Assembly (NCBI GenBank): GCA_026398415.1 | Contig: JAPLSY010000025.1 | Location: 1-59,289, forward strand | DNA length: 59,289 bases | Reading direction: 5' to 3' | Origin: Kiritimatiellota bacterium | GTDB taxonomy: Bacteria; Verrucomicrobiota; Kiritimatiellia; JAAZAB01 | Shown here: piece after piece, positions 9,167 through 17,920 of the stretch | Numbering within the stretch: the stretch's first letter is position 1 | Layout of the letters: each line of letters starts with the position of its first letter | The notes under the pieces: model-generated | Seen by the model: the letters and a program-made list of their open reading frames with translations, nothing else | Databases searched by the model: none | What the model was told of the DNA's origin: nothing | Position numbers and translations under genes: made by a program

Positions 9167-9202
9167 CTATAGTCTAACAGCCTACGGTCTACAGCCTATC
9201 TA
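9167..9202. repeat. Heptamer island, TAGACTG family (reverse)
   Basis: Read on the minus strand this is a run of 7-bp words of the type TAGRCYG (for example TAGGCTG and TAGACCG). It follows directly on the CAGAATC-family island, so two different heptamer families sit back to back in one 95-bp operon gap. Its right edge overlaps the last codons of the alpha-subunit gene. Confidence 0.8.
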
Positions 9203-10281
9203 CCTTGTGAATGGGCCAGTGCGGTCAAGGCGTTCAGCACATCGGTTTCGGTCGGTATCCGGCCGCCGGGGTAACCGCTGAAATGGACCGGCGCCGCGCC
9301 GTTCACGGCCAGCCGTACGTCTTCAAGCATCTGGCCGCAGTTCATTTCCACGACCAGCAGGGCCTTGACCTGGTGTGCCAGACGGGCCAGATGTTCATGC
9401 GGGAACGGCCAAAGCGTAATGGGACGCACCAAGCCGACCTTGATGCCCTGGGCGCGTGCCTTCCGGACCACCCCCTTGCTGATCCGGGCGCAGGTGCCCC
9501 AGGCGGCGATCAGCCATTCACAATCCCCGGTTTCCGTTTCCTCCGCTTTCGTTTCAGCTGCGGCGATCTGGCGGTAACAGTCCTGCAGTTCGTAATTATG
9601 TTTTTCCAAGGCACCTTCCTCCACGAAAAGAGAACGAATGTATTGGGGTGGTCGTCCCTTGGCGCCGGTCAGCGCCCACGGCTTGGGCGGGACCGGCGGT
9701 GGTGGATCCTCATGCAGTCGAATGGGTTCCATCATCTGGCCAACACGCCCATCAGCCAGGATCATGACCGGGATGCGATAATGGTCGGCCAGGCGGAAGG
9801 CCTCCACGGTCATGTCGTGCATTTCCTGGACGGAAGCCGGCGCCAGCACGATGATATGATAATCCCCGTGGCCGCCGCCCTTGGTGGCTTGAAAATAATC
9901 GCCCTGCGAGGGATCAATACTGCCCAGGCCCGGCCCGCCACGCTGAACGTTGATAATCACGGCGGGCAATTGCGCGCCGGCCAGGTAGGAAATGCCCTCC
10001 TGCTTCAAGCTGATGCCCGGTGATGACGAACTGGTCATGGCGCGCACTCCGGCCACGGAAGCACCGAACACCATATTGATGGCGGCCAGCTCGCTTTCGG
10101 CCTGGATGAACACGCGGCCGCGTTCCGGCATGTGCTTGGCCATGTATGCCGTCAACTCGTTTTGCGGGGTAATTGGATAGCCGAAATAGCACTGACAGCC
10201 AGCCCGGATGGCGGCCTCTGCGGCGGCTTCGTTGCCCATCATGAGCACACGGGAGAAAAAAGCATTGTCAGGCTTTTTCAT
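9196..10281 (-). CDS. 2-oxoacid:ferredoxin oxidoreductase, alpha subunit
   Basis: The 361-residue alpha subunit is of the KorA/VorB type. The pyrimidine-binding N-terminal domain is marked by GNEAAAEAAIRAGCQCYFGYPITPQNE and AESELAAINMVFGASVAGVRAMTSSSSPG (quoted discontinuously from residues 16-90), with RGGPGLGSIDPSQGD at about 113. The C-terminal transketolase-like domain begins near 240. It pairs with the beta subunit to form the catalytic heterodimer that binds TPP, CoA and the 2-oxoacid. The start overlaps the ferredoxin stop by 4 bp (ATGA), a tight coupling. The last residues, LAHSQGR, lie at the edge of a heptamer island, so the stop may have been reshaped by it. Order and overlaps are typical of kor/vor operons in anaerobes. 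Confidence 0.94.
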   Translation of the reverse strand: MKKPDNAFFSRVLMMGNEAAAEAAIRAGCQCYFGYPITPQNELTAYMAKHMPERGRVFIQAESELAAINMVFGASVAGVRAMTSSSSPGISLKQEGISYLAGAQLPAVIINVQRGGPGLGSIDPSQGDYFQATKGGGHGDYHIIVLAPASVQEMHDMTVEAFRLADHYRIPVMILADGRVGQMMEPIRLHEDPPPPVPPKPWALTGAKGRPPQYIRSLFVEEGALEKHNYELQDCYRQIAAAETKAEETETGDCEWLIAAWGTCARISKGVVRKARAQGIKVGLVRPITLWPFPHEHLARLAHQVKALLVVEMNCGQMLEDVRLAVNGAAPVHFSGYPGGRIPTETDVLNALTALAHSQGR

Positions 10282-10496
10282 GGGACATTCAATATTTCAA
10301 TGGCGGCTTCAGGGCACATGCAGGCGCATTTCAGACAGCCCAGGCACTCCTCCGCCCGCGCGGTCTCCGAGACATGATAGCCCTTGTGGTTCAGGGCGGT
10401 CGTCATGATCAGCAGATGCCGGGGACATACGGGTATGCACAGTTCACAGCCTTTGCACCGCTCCCGGTCAATGGATACACGCAAGTGATTTTTCAT
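10278..10496 (-). CDS. 2-oxoacid oxidoreductase ferredoxin (delta) subunit, 2[4Fe-4S]
   Basis: A 72-residue ferredoxin with two cluster motifs, CKGCELCIPVCP and CLGCLKCACMCP. It would carry electrons from the 2-oxoacid oxidoreductase. The start at 10496 (MKNHLRVSIDRERC) gives the family's usual length; an in-frame extension to 10538 adds 14 residues of no family likeness. It is the first gene of the operon and overlaps the alpha gene by 4 bp. The upstream gap (10497-10709) is shared with the divergent DUF362 gene and should hold both promoters. I see no convincing consensus there. Confidence 0.92.
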   Translation of the reverse strand: MKNHLRVSIDRERCKGCELCIPVCPRHLLIMTTALNHKGYHVSETARAEECLGCLKCACMCPEAAIEILNVP

Positions 10497-10709
10497 CGCG
10501 AGCCTGGATTTTAATTGATGCCATGGTCGGCAAATCAATAAAAGTTTTGCACGAAATGGCAGTCGTGTCCAGAAAATTTATAAACGGATCCATGCGATCG
10601 GCGGCCATATTAAAATATACGCCGACATTCCGGCGCTGTTGCGGCGTGACCGGAAATATGCAATACTTAAAACCTGTTTGGGCAAAATGATTGAAAACAC
10701 AGTACTGCC

Positions 10710-11615
10710 ATGAATGCTCGTATAAGTCGCCGCCAATTTATGACCGGCCTGGCTGCCACAGCGGTCAGCAGTGTGTGCCTACCGCGTATGGCGTGGGCGG
10801 CATCCGGATCCGGGCCCACGCCCACGATTTATGTGGTACACGGCTCCGATCCCGGCCGCATGCTTGCGGCGGGTATTGCCCGGCTGGGCGGATGGAAAAG
10901 TTTTGTGAAGCCGCGCCAGAATGTAGTGCTCAAGCTGAACGCTGCCTGGGCCTCGTTGCCTGAACAGGGTGGGAATACGAGTCCGGCCCTGGTCGAATGC
11001 TGTATCCAGGAGTGTTTGCGTTCCGGCGCCGCCGAAGTCGTGGTGCCCGAAAAGAGCTGTTCCCCCACCAAAGACGCGTTTGAGCGCAGTGGCATCGGCG
11101 CGGCGGTCAAGCGCTCCGGCGGGCGCATGTATTCGCCGGAGCGCCATCATTTTCAGCGCGTGGCCATTCCCCGGGGCGTCAAGCTTAAGGAGGCGGACGT
11201 AGTCCGGGATGTGTTGGAAGCGCCCTGCCTGATCAATATGCCGGTGGCCAAGAGCCACGGTGGTTCGACCCTGACACTTTCCATGAAAAACTGGATGGGC
11301 TCGGTATCCGACCGCGGGTATTGGCATGCGCACAACCTGCACCAGTGCATCGCGGATTTCAGCACCTTCATCAAGCCCTCGTTTATTGTTGTGGATGCCC
11401 TGCGCATCATGACTACCAATGGACCCCAGGGACCCGGCAAACTGGCCTATCCCAATCAGCTCATCTTCGGCATGGATCCGGTGGCGGTGGATGCTTATGC
11501 GGCGACGCTGTTCGGTAAACAACCGTTTGATGTGCTTTATATTAAGCTGGCCCACGATATGGGCATCGGGTGCGGGGACTTGAAGCAAGTCCAGGTTGTG
11601 CACATGGATGCCTGA
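10710..11615 (+). CDS. Tat-exported DUF362 protein
   Basis: The 301-residue protein has a twin-arginine signal peptide (SRRQFMTGLAATAVSSVCLP, cleavage probably after AWA near residue 30). A DUF362 domain follows (about 38-290), with VKPRQNVVLKLN, the CLINMPVAKSHGGSTLTLSMKN region and GMDPVAVDAYAATLFG. The family is often linked with iron-sulfur proteins but has no settled function. The next gene downstream, 52 bp away, is a membrane polyferredoxin, so the two probably form an electron-transfer or cofactor-handling pair at the outer face of the inner membrane. The Tat signal suggests it folds or receives a cofactor before export. It is divergent from the oxidoreductase operon. Confidence 0.9.
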   Translation: MNARISRRQFMTGLAATAVSSVCLPRMAWAASGSGPTPTIYVVHGSDPGRMLAAGIARLGGWKSFVKPRQNVVLKLNAAWASLPEQGGNTSPALVECCIQECLRSGAAEVVVPEKSCSPTKDAFERSGIGAAVKRSGGRMYSPERHHFQRVAIPRGVKLKEADVVRDVLEAPCLINMPVAKSHGGSTLTLSMKNWMGSVSDRGYWHAHNLHQCIADFSTFIKPSFIVVDALRIMTTNGPQGPGKLAYPNQLIFGMDPVAVDAYAATLFGKQPFDVLYIKLAHDMGIGCGDLKQVQVVHMDA

Positions 11616-11633
11616 TTGGACGTAACTGCTCAC

Positions 11634-11665
11634 AAGGCAGATAGGCTGTAGACTGTTAGCAGTTG
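11634..11665. repeat. Heptamer island, TAGACTG family
   Basis: A short run of 7-bp words (such as TAGGCTG and TAGACTG) fills the gap between the DUF362 gene and the polyferredoxin gene. It ends at the ATG at 11668, occupying the place where an SD would be. Confidence 0.7.
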
Positions 11666-11667
11666 CT

Positions 11668-12969
11668 ATGCACCATCAACGAACGATTCTCCGCATCGGC
11701 ATTTTAGCGCTGGCCGCGATCGTAAGCGCGCAGGTTTTCCCATTGTTTTCGGGCGTGGTCATTTTGCCGGCCGCCAGTCCATTGCTTGCCATCTGCGCGG
11801 CGATAGCGGCGCGCTCGGTCAGTTTGGTATCGTTAATTGGCCTGCCTCTGCTGGTATTGGCCTTGGTGCGTGGCCGCTGGTTTTGTCACCATTTATGTCC
11901 GACCGGTTGTCTGCTGATTTGGGTTGGCAAGTTATTGCGTCGGCACCACTTCCGCATGCAACGCTTTCCGGTATTTGGTCTGGGTTTGTGCCTCGTGATG
12001 CTGGGAAGCGCCTTAGCCGGATTTCCCCTGTTGTTGAATCTTGATCCGTTGGTCCAGTTTAACGGTTTTTTCAGCATCTGGCGGAGTACGGACTGGACAT
12101 GGATGGCTGGATTACCGGGCTTGGGTTTGATTATGCTCATCCTGATCACGTTGATCTGGCCGCATCTTTGGTGCGAGCGGATATGTCCCTTGGGCGCCCT
12201 GCAGGCGCTGTTGGGGATAAGCGGCAGGTTCGGCCGGAATGTGATCGGGCGGAAGCCGGTGCCGCAGCCGGCGGTGAGTGACACCCCAGTTTGCCCTGGT
12301 TCCTTTTCGGCGCCAGCAGGCAGAGGCGTTGCGGGGCGGCGGATGTTCCTGGTCCTGGTCTTTGGCGCGGGCTTGGGATGGGTATTGAGACGGGTGGGAG
12401 CCACTGACCTTGGGTCGGCCGGACCGATTCGCCCGCCGGGCACCGTGGCTGAACCGGTGTTATGGGGACTTTGCTCGCGTTGCGGCAGTTGCATGCGCAC
12501 CTGTCCGGAAAATATTATCATTCCCGACCTGGGAACTGGCGGACCCGGAAGCTGGCTAACGCCTCGCTTGGATTTCAGCCAGCGCTACTGCAATGAATGG
12601 TGCCGGCTCTGCACGGGTGCCTGTCCGACGGGTGCCATAGGCCGTCTGTCGTTGGAAGCCAAGCGGGCTTTGTCCATCGGCACGGCCCGGGTGGATCGCA
12701 CGCGCTGTCTGGCGTGGAACGAAGCGCAGTATTGCATGGTGTGCCACGAATTCTGTTCCTACCAGGCTGTTCGGATTGTGGAGCATAATGGCGTCAATTG
12801 TCCGGAAGTGGATGAAGCCCTGTGCCGGGGGTGTGGGGCCTGCCAGAGCCACTGTCCGGCCGAGCCGGTCCGGGCGATTATGGTCCATGCCCGTGAACAG
12901 GCATCCTTGGTTGCGAAACCGGATAAAAGCCGGTTGCCGACAATTTTCGTGCCATTCAAAAGAGATTGA
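11668..12969 (+). CDS. Membrane polyferredoxin (NapH/MauN-like 4Fe-4S protein)
   Basis: The 433-residue protein has about five membrane helices in the first 170 residues. Two cytosol-facing cysteine motifs are typical of NapH-type ferredoxins (RWFCHHLCPTGCLL near residue 72, LWCERICPLGALQAL near 168). The C-terminal half carries further cluster motifs: CSRCGSCMRTCPENII, CNEWCRLCTGACPTGAI, CMVCHEFC, and CRGCGACQSHCP. It should transfer electrons across or along the inner membrane, plausibly to the exported DUF362 protein encoded just upstream. No clear SD precedes the ATG because a heptamer island abuts it. The stop codon is embedded in the promoter of the next gene, tRNA-Thr. The donor and final acceptor are unknown. 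Confidence 0.9.
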   Translation: MHHQRTILRIGILALAAIVSAQVFPLFSGVVILPAASPLLAICAAIAARSVSLVSLIGLPLLVLALVRGRWFCHHLCPTGCLLIWVGKLLRRHHFRMQRFPVFGLGLCLVMLGSALAGFPLLLNLDPLVQFNGFFSIWRSTDWTWMAGLPGLGLIMLILITLIWPHLWCERICPLGALQALLGISGRFGRNVIGRKPVPQPAVSDTPVCPGSFSAPAGRGVAGRRMFLVLVFGAGLGWVLRRVGATDLGSAGPIRPPGTVAEPVLWGLCSRCGSCMRTCPENIIIPDLGTGGPGSWLTPRLDFSQRYCNEWCRLCTGACPTGAIGRLSLEAKRALSIGTARVDRTRCLAWNEAQYCMVCHEFCSYQAVRIVEHNGVNCPEVDEALCRGCGACQSHCPAEPVRAIMVHAREQASLVAKPDKSRLPTIFVPFKRD

Positions 12970-12993
12970 CAACCCCCCATCTGCCGGTATAAA
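12966..12993 (+). promoter_or_regulatory. Sigma-70-type promoter of tRNA-Thr
   Basis: A perfect TTGACA (12966-12971) is followed after 16 bases by TATAAA (12988-12993), placing initiation near 13000, about 24 bp before the tRNA. The -35 box contains the stop codon of the polyferredoxin gene. It is the best promoter match in the window and fits a strongly expressed stable RNA. Confidence 0.8.
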
Positions 12994-13023
12994 CATGCAA
13001 TCCGGTCATTTTGTTATTTAGCT

Positions 13024-13096
13024 GCCAACGTAGCTCAGTTGGTAGAGCAGCGCATTCGTAATGCGCAGGTCGTCGGTTCGACCCCGACCGTTGGCT
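13024..13096 (+). tRNA. tRNA-Thr(CGT)
   Basis: A full cloverleaf: acceptor GCCAACG pairing with CGTTGGC, D-arm GCTC..GAGC, anticodon stem around loop TTCGTAA (anticodon CGT), T-arm GTCGG/CCGAC with loop TTCGACC, discriminator T. The 3' CCA is not encoded. It is followed 24 bp later by rpoD in the same direction, so the two may share a transcript. Confidence 0.96.
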
Positions 13097-13120
13097 TGGG
13101 GCTTGCACATCGTTGGACAT

Positions 13121-14977
13121 ATGAAGACAAAACATAAATCAAAGTCCGTATCCCGCGCCCACCCGCCCAAAAGGCATGCGCATCCGCCATCGGCGCCCAA
13201 AGCCAAGCGGATCCGTTCGCATAAGAAAGTGCCGACCAGCAAAGGCGTGCCCAAGAAAGTGAAGATGGTAATTAAGCCTGCCGCCACCAAAGGCGCGGTG
13301 GCCGACTCGGTCGGCGCGACCTTGAATCCCAATATTCGTGTCAAGTTGAGCAGTGAGGAACTGCGTGAAAAGATGAAGGATCTGATGAAGCTGGCGCGCG
13401 ATCAGGGTTACCTGACGTACGGCGACATCAATGGGGCGCTTCCGACAAACCTGATTGATCCCGAGGAGATTGACGGGTTTATCCTGCTCCTGCGCGGGAT
13501 GGACATTGAGGTGATTGATTCCACCGGTGTGGAACAGTTCAAGAAGCAGGCGGAAAAGGAGGAGCGCGCCGAACAGGCCAAGTCCATGGATGTCATGGAT
13601 GATCCGATCCGCACGTACCTGCACCAGATGGGGCAGGTACCGCTTCTAACGCGCAACCAGGAAGTGGAAATTTGCAAGCGGATTGAGGAAGCAGAGATTA
13701 ATTCGCGTGCCCTGTTCAAGCGCTTCGGGTTTTCGATGGAAGCCTACTTGGCCCTCGCGGCCCGGCTGGAAGAGGGCAAGGAGCGGTTTGACCGCATCAT
13801 TATTGATAAACACGTGGAGGGGCGCGACAAGTATTTCCGAATGTTGCCGAACCTGAAGAAAAAAATCCGGCTCTCATACAAGAACATTACAATCATGTTT
13901 GCCAGGCTCAAGAAGGCCCACGGCAGTCCGAAAAAGGCGGAGCACAGTCGGAAAGTGTTTGACAAAGCCTGGACCGTTTATTCCCGCCAGCTGGACGGGT
14001 TTTATTTCAAGCAGAAAGCTATCGAGGATTTTGTCGTTTTGGCGGATAGTTACTATCAGAAGCACCTGGAATGCACCGGCCTGATCCATAAGCTGGAAAC
14101 TGCCAAGGGGCCAAAGACCGCGGTCCGGGCGGCCAAACTGCGGGGGGAGCGCAACAAACTGCGGGATTTGGAAAATATATACCTGATGGACGTGGGCGTT
14201 TTTGAGGCCAAGTACCGCGAGTTTAAGAGCTGGCTCAAGAAGGGGCAGAAGGCCCGAACAGAAATGGCGGAAGCCAATCTGCGATTGGTGATCAGCATCG
14301 TTAAAAAATATATGAATCGCGGGCTGATGTTTCTGGACCTCATCCAGGAGGGCAATACGGGACTGATGCGGGCTGTGGAAAAATTCGAATATAAACGGGG
14401 ATACAAGTTCAGTACCTATGCTACTTGGTGGATCCGCCAGGCCGCCACCCGGGCGATTGCCGATCAGGCCCGTACCATCCGCATCCCGGTCCACATGATC
14501 GAGACCATCAACAAACTGGTGCGGGTCCAGAAACAGCTCCTCCAGGATTTCGGCCGCGAGCCGACGTCCGAAGAGGTGGCCAATGAAGTAGACCTCCCCG
14601 TGGATCGTGTCCGTGAAGTGTTCAAGATGTCCCAACAGCCGATTTCCCTGCAGGCTTCGGTTGGCGACAGTGACGACGCGTGTTTTGGCGATTTCATCGA
14701 GGACAAATCGGCGGAAAATCCATCCGAAATGACCGGTTACAGTCTTCTGCGGGAGCGCCTGCAGGAAGTCATCGCTACGCTCTCTGAGCGCGAGCAGAGG
14801 GTATTAAAACTACGCTTTGGCGTTGCCGACGGCTGCCCGCGCACGCTGGAAGAAGTTGGCAGTATGTTTGCCGTTACCCGCGAGCGCATCCGGCAGATCG
14901 AAGCCAAGGCCCTGCGTAAATTGCGCCATCCGACACGGTTGCAGAAGCTGGAAGGATTTTTAGAGACACGCAATTAA
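13121..14977 (+). CDS. rpoD: Primary sigma factor RpoD (sigma-70 group 1)
   Basis: The 618-residue primary sigma factor shows region 1.2 ([19 protein letters not shown]), region 2 ([38 protein letters not shown], then [20 protein letters not shown]), region 3 ([21 protein letters not shown]) and region 4 with the helix-turn-helix ([20 protein letters not shown]). It directs RNA polymerase to housekeeping promoters. I start it at the ATG at 13121; an upstream in-frame ATG at 13061 lies inside the tRNA and is implausible. The first 70 residues form an unusual Lys/Arg/His/Pro-rich basic tail before region 1.1. A long non-conserved insertion with basic character lies between regions 1.2 and 2. 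It immediately follows tRNA-Thr. Confidence 0.95.
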   Translation: MKTKHKSKSVSRAHPPKRHAHPPSAPKAKRIRSHKKVPTSKGVPKKVKMVIKPAATKGAVADSVGATLNPNIRVKLSSEELREKMKDLMKLARDQGYLTYGDINGALPTNLIDPEEIDGFILLLRGMDIEVIDSTGVEQFKKQAEKEERAEQAKSMDVMDDPIRTYLHQMGQVPLLTRNQEVEICKRIEEAEINSRALFKRFGFSMEAYLALAARLEEGKERFDRIIIDKHVEGRDKYFRMLPNLKKKIRLSYKNITIMFARLKKAHGSPKKAEHSRKVFDKAWTVYSRQLDGFYFKQKAIEDFVVLADSYYQKHLECTGLIHKLETAKGPKTAVRAAKLRGERNKLRDLENIYLMDVGVFEAKYREFKSWLKKGQKARTEMAEANLRLVISIVKKYMNRGLMFLDLIQEGNTGLMRAVEKFEYKRGYKFSTYATWWIRQAATRAIADQARTIRIPVHMIETINKLVRVQKQLLQDFGREPTSEEVANEVDLPVDRVREVFKMSQQPISLQASVGDSDDACFGDFIEDKSAENPSEMTGYSLLRERLQEVIATLSEREQRVLKLRFGVADGCPRTLEEVGSMFAVTRERIRQIEAKALRKLRHPTRLQKLEGFLETRN

Positions 14978-15052
14978 ACTTTCTTTGCCCGCGAATCCCG
15001 ATCTCTCGGACTTGTCGAATAATTTGAAGAGGTGGGAGGTAAGGATGTGAGC

Positions 15053-15748
15053 ATGAATAATCTAATTGGGCCGCGCGGGAAATTGTGTCCGTCGTCCGTC
15101 GTCTGTCGTCTGTCGTCTGTCGCCCTGCTTGCCTTCATGCTTACGCTCACCCTTCCCGTCCAGGCCGATACTTGGATCATCGGTCAAGTGATTCCATTCA
15201 ATATTAAAAAGAGAGTCCAGACGGTGGATACCTCGGCAGCAAAAATGACCCGTGAGCAGTGCCTGGACCGTGCCCGCAGTCGTCGAATCAACACGGATCT
15301 GCAAGGCGCCAAACTGAACGATGCCGATCTGAGTAATGTGGTTCTGTTGTCGGCGGATATGCGCGAAGCCAACCTGAAGAAAACGATTCTAACCAAAGCC
15401 ACCCTGTGCCGGGCCAATTTGAGCGTCGCCGATATGGAGGGCGCTGTATTGAACGAGGCCGACCTGAGCGGGGCCACGCTGGTCAATGCCAAATTGAAAG
15501 GCGCCAACCTCGTGCACGCCAAACTGTGTAATGCCACATTAATGGGGGCTGACTTGACCGGCGCGATCCTGACCGAAGCGAATCTGTCCTGTGCGAACTT
15601 GACCGGAGTCATCCTGACCGGAGCCATCCTGCTGGGAACGGACCTGTCCGGCGCGAACCTGCAGGGCGCCGTGCTGTCGCAGACCAATCAATTGGATAAA
15701 GCCGTATTGTCCAAGACGATTCTGCCTAATGGGACGGTGCATCCCTGA
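15053..15748 (+). CDS. Exported pentapeptide-repeat protein
   Basis: The 231-residue protein has a probable signal peptide ending in LTLPVQA (about residue 39). From about 75 on it has a long run of A(D/N)LxxA-type pentapeptide repeats (ADLSNVVLLSADMREANLKK, ADLSGATLVNAKLKGANL and so on), about 28 in all. Such repeats fold into a right-handed quadrilateral beta-helix, and the role varies widely between members. The ATG at 15053 has AAGG about 10 bases upstream; a GTG at 15032 with the same frame is possible. Remarkably, part of the signal peptide (PSSVVCRLSSVA) is encoded by a GTCGTCT heptamer array. It stands alone between rpoD and the sugar locus, on the same strand as both. Confidence 0.82.
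   Translation: MNNLIGPRGKLCPSSVVCRLSSVALLAFMLTLTLPVQADTWIIGQVIPFNIKKRVQTVDTSAAKMTREQCLDRARSRRINTDLQGAKLNDADLSNVVLLSADMREANLKKTILTKATLCRANLSVADMEGAVLNEADLSGATLVNAKLKGANLVHAKLCNATLMGADLTGAILTEANLSCANLTGVILTGAILLGTDLSGANLQGAVLSQTNQLDKAVLSKTILPNGTVHP
15084..15125. repeat. Heptamer island, GTCGTCT family, inside a signal peptide
   Basis: Six consecutive 7-bp words, three of them identical (GTCGTCT) and one GTCGTCC. Because 7 is not a multiple of 3, the array cycles through all frames and encodes a 7-residue repeat (SSVVCRL then SSVA) in the hydrophobic part of the exported pentapeptide-repeat protein. Confidence 0.9.
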
Positions 15749-15794
15749 ATTATTCAGATTGAGGTTCGGCTGACGGCAGGGTAGGGAGATAACC

Positions 15795-17318
15795 ATGACC
15801 GGCAAAAAAATTATGGATGTGAAGCGACTGGCCCAGGGCGTGGCAGAAGCCCGACACCAGGGTAAGCGCGTAGTGTATTGCCACGGGGTCTTCGACCTGC
15901 TACACATCGGCCACATCCGGTATTTCGAGCAGGCGCGGGCCATGGGCGATGTGCTCGTCGTCACGCTGACGCCCGATCGTTTTGTGGATAAGGGGCCGCA
16001 CCGTCCGGCCTTTATGGAAACCTTGCGAGCCGAAGCCATCGCCTCGCTGTCCTGCGTGGATTACGTGGCGATCAACGAGTGGCCCACGGCGGAAGAGACC
16101 CTCCGGCTGATCCAGCCGGACATCTACGTCAAAGGTTCAGAATTCAGGAATATCCAGGCGGACATGACGGGGAAGATAGCCCGGGAAGAAAAAGTCGCGC
16201 ACGACTTGGGCATTCGCCTGGCCTTTACCGATGACATCGTGTTCAGTTCCACCAGCCTGATCAATCGCTTCATTTCCGTCTATCCGCAGGAAGTGAATGA
16301 ATACCTGGATCTCTTCCGTAATCGTCACCCGCTGGACGATGTGCTGGCCGTTATTGACCGGATGGCGACTCTGAAGGTGCTGGTGATCGGGGATGTGATC
16401 GTTGACGAATATGTCTATTGCGATGCGATCGGCAAGTCTTCCAAGGACCCCGTGCTGGCCGTCAAGTACCAGTCCGAGGACCGGTTCGCCGGCGGGGTTT
16501 TGGCGGTTGCCAACCACGTGGCCAACTTCGCGGGCCAGGTCGAACTGATTTCGGTGCTGGGGAACCGCAACCATTACGAGCCGTTCATTCGCGCGGCATT
16601 AAACAAGAAAGTCGAACCGCATTTCTTTACGGTGGACGGCATCCCAACCGTAACCAAGCGCCGCATACTGGATGGTTATTCGCTCAATAAAATGATCGAA
16701 ATCTACGACCTCGACGAGCGGGAATTGCCGCCGGCAGTTAGTGAAGCGATCTGCACTACGATCCGCGAGCGGGCGGCGAAGGCGGACGTCGTGCTGGTTT
16801 CCGATTTCGGCCATGGGGCGATTAACGACCAAATAATCAAAACCCTGTGCGCGGCAGCGCCATTCCTGGCCATTAACACCCAGGCCAATGCCGGCAATCG
16901 CGGGTTCCATACCATCAGCCGGTATCCGCGGGCGGACTATGCCTGCATTGCCGAGCACGAGATGCGCCTGGAAGCGCGCGATGCCCGCGGCGAATTGCGT
17001 CCAATCCTGGAGCAGACCCGCCGCCGGCTCAAGGCCCGTTACATGATTGTCACGCGCGGCCAGCGGGGCTGTTTGGTCAGCGGGGCTGGGGATGAGTTTG
17101 CCGCCGTACCCGCGTTTGCGCGCAAGGTCGTGGACCGCGTGGGTGCCGGAGATGCGTTTCTGGCGGTAACGGCACTGGCGGCGGTGCAAGGGGCGCCCGG
17201 CGAAATGATGGGATTTATCGGCAATGTGGTTGGCGCCGAGGCCGTGGAAATTGTTGGCAACGACAAGGCCATTGACAAGCTCAAGATCAAAAAATGCATT
17301 GTGTCGTTTTTAAAATAA
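15795..17318 (+). CDS. Nucleotidyltransferase-PfkB kinase fusion (RfaE/HldE-like)
   Basis: The 507-residue bifunctional protein has an N-terminal cytidylyltransferase-like domain (about 5-150) with the nucleotide-binding motif CHGVFDLLHIGHIRYFEQA. The C-terminal half (about 195-505) is a PfkB/ribokinase-type kinase with GDVIVDEYVYC, GG near FAGGVLAVANHV, and the catalytic GAGDAFLA loop. In heptose synthesis the kinase phosphorylates the C1 position and the other domain makes the nucleotide-activated sugar. In E. coli HldE the kinase comes first; here the order is reversed, so this is an independent fusion. The neighbour GmhA supports a heptose substrate. SD AGGGAG precedes the ATG. Exact sugar and nucleotide are unproven. 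Confidence 0.88.
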   Translation: MTGKKIMDVKRLAQGVAEARHQGKRVVYCHGVFDLLHIGHIRYFEQARAMGDVLVVTLTPDRFVDKGPHRPAFMETLRAEAIASLSCVDYVAINEWPTAEETLRLIQPDIYVKGSEFRNIQADMTGKIAREEKVAHDLGIRLAFTDDIVFSSTSLINRFISVYPQEVNEYLDLFRNRHPLDDVLAVIDRMATLKVLVIGDVIVDEYVYCDAIGKSSKDPVLAVKYQSEDRFAGGVLAVANHVANFAGQVELISVLGNRNHYEPFIRAALNKKVEPHFFTVDGIPTVTKRRILDGYSLNKMIEIYDLDERELPPAVSEAICTTIRERAAKADVVLVSDFGHGAINDQIIKTLCAAAPFLAINTQANAGNRGFHTISRYPRADYACIAEHEMRLEARDARGELRPILEQTRRRLKARYMIVTRGQRGCLVSGAGDEFAAVPAFARKVVDRVGAGDAFLAVTALAAVQGAPGEMMGFIGNVVGAEAVEIVGNDKAIDKLKIKKCIVSFLK

Positions 17319-17344
17319 GCCGGTGGTAATGGTGGAGGGATATT

Positions 17345-17920
17345 ATGGCGGACGGTTCCTGGAAAGACCATGTTCACGAACTCGCTGAACTCTTAAAAAC
17401 CCTGTCCTTCTGCGGTGAGGACGGCTGCGAAATCGGTGCTGAAGCGGGATTTACGGCCTGGCGAACCTTGACGCTGCGTCTACGGGGCAATCGGGGCACC
17501 ATTTTTCTGGCGGGTAATGGGGCCAGCGCTTCGATGGCCAGTCACATGGCCGCCGACCTGGCAAAAAATGCACATTTGCATACGGAGGTCTTCTCGGATC
17601 TCTCCCTGATTACGGCTATTTCCAATGATATGGGATATGAGTTCGTGTTTTCGGAGCCGCTTTCCAGGCGTGCCCGGGCGGGGGACATGCTGGTGGCCAT
17701 CAGCAGTTCCGGCCGGTCCAAAAATATCGTCGCGGCCGTCCGTGTGGCCGTTAAGCTGGGTCTTGATATTGTAACGCTTTCAGCGATGGATGCGGACAAT
17801 CCTTTGCGCCACAGCGGTACGCTGAATGTGTATGTGCCCGCTATGACCTACGGCTACGCGGAATCGTGTCACGCGGTCATTCTGCATCATTGGATGGACT
17901 TGGTGGAAGCCGGCAGTTGA
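17345..17920 (+). CDS. gmhA: Sedoheptulose-7-phosphate isomerase-like SIS protein
   Basis: A 191-residue single SIS domain of the GmhA family, which converts sedoheptulose 7-phosphate to D-glycero-D-manno-heptose 7-phosphate. Family features are FLAGNGASASMASHMAADL near residue 56 and the phosphate-binding SSSGRSKN near 119. The start has a strong SD (GGAGGG). It follows the nucleotidyltransferase-kinase fusion by 26 bp, and together they would cover isomerisation and activation. Sedoheltulose 7-phosphate could come from the split transketolase encoded 3 kb downstream, i.e. sedoheptulose 7-phosphate as the shared intermediate. Closely related SIS proteins can act on other sugar phosphates, but the context favours heptose. 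Confidence 0.85.
   Translation: MADGSWKDHVHELAELLKTLSFCGEDGCEIGAEAGFTAWRTLTLRLRGNRGTIFLAGNGASASMASHMAADLAKNAHLHTEVFSDLSLITAISNDMGYEFVFSEPLSRRARAGDMLVAISSSGRSKNIVAAVRVAVKLGLDIVTLSAMDADNPLRHSGTLNVYVPAMTYGYAESCHAVILHHWMDLVEAGS

Noticed and set aside
13061..13120. Start of rpoD at 13061
   Set aside because: It lies inside tRNA-Thr; the ATG at 13121 is in frame and outside the tRNA.
15084..15125. CRISPR array
   Set aside because: Units are 7 bp with no spacers; no cas genes are in the window. The same applies to the other heptamer islands.
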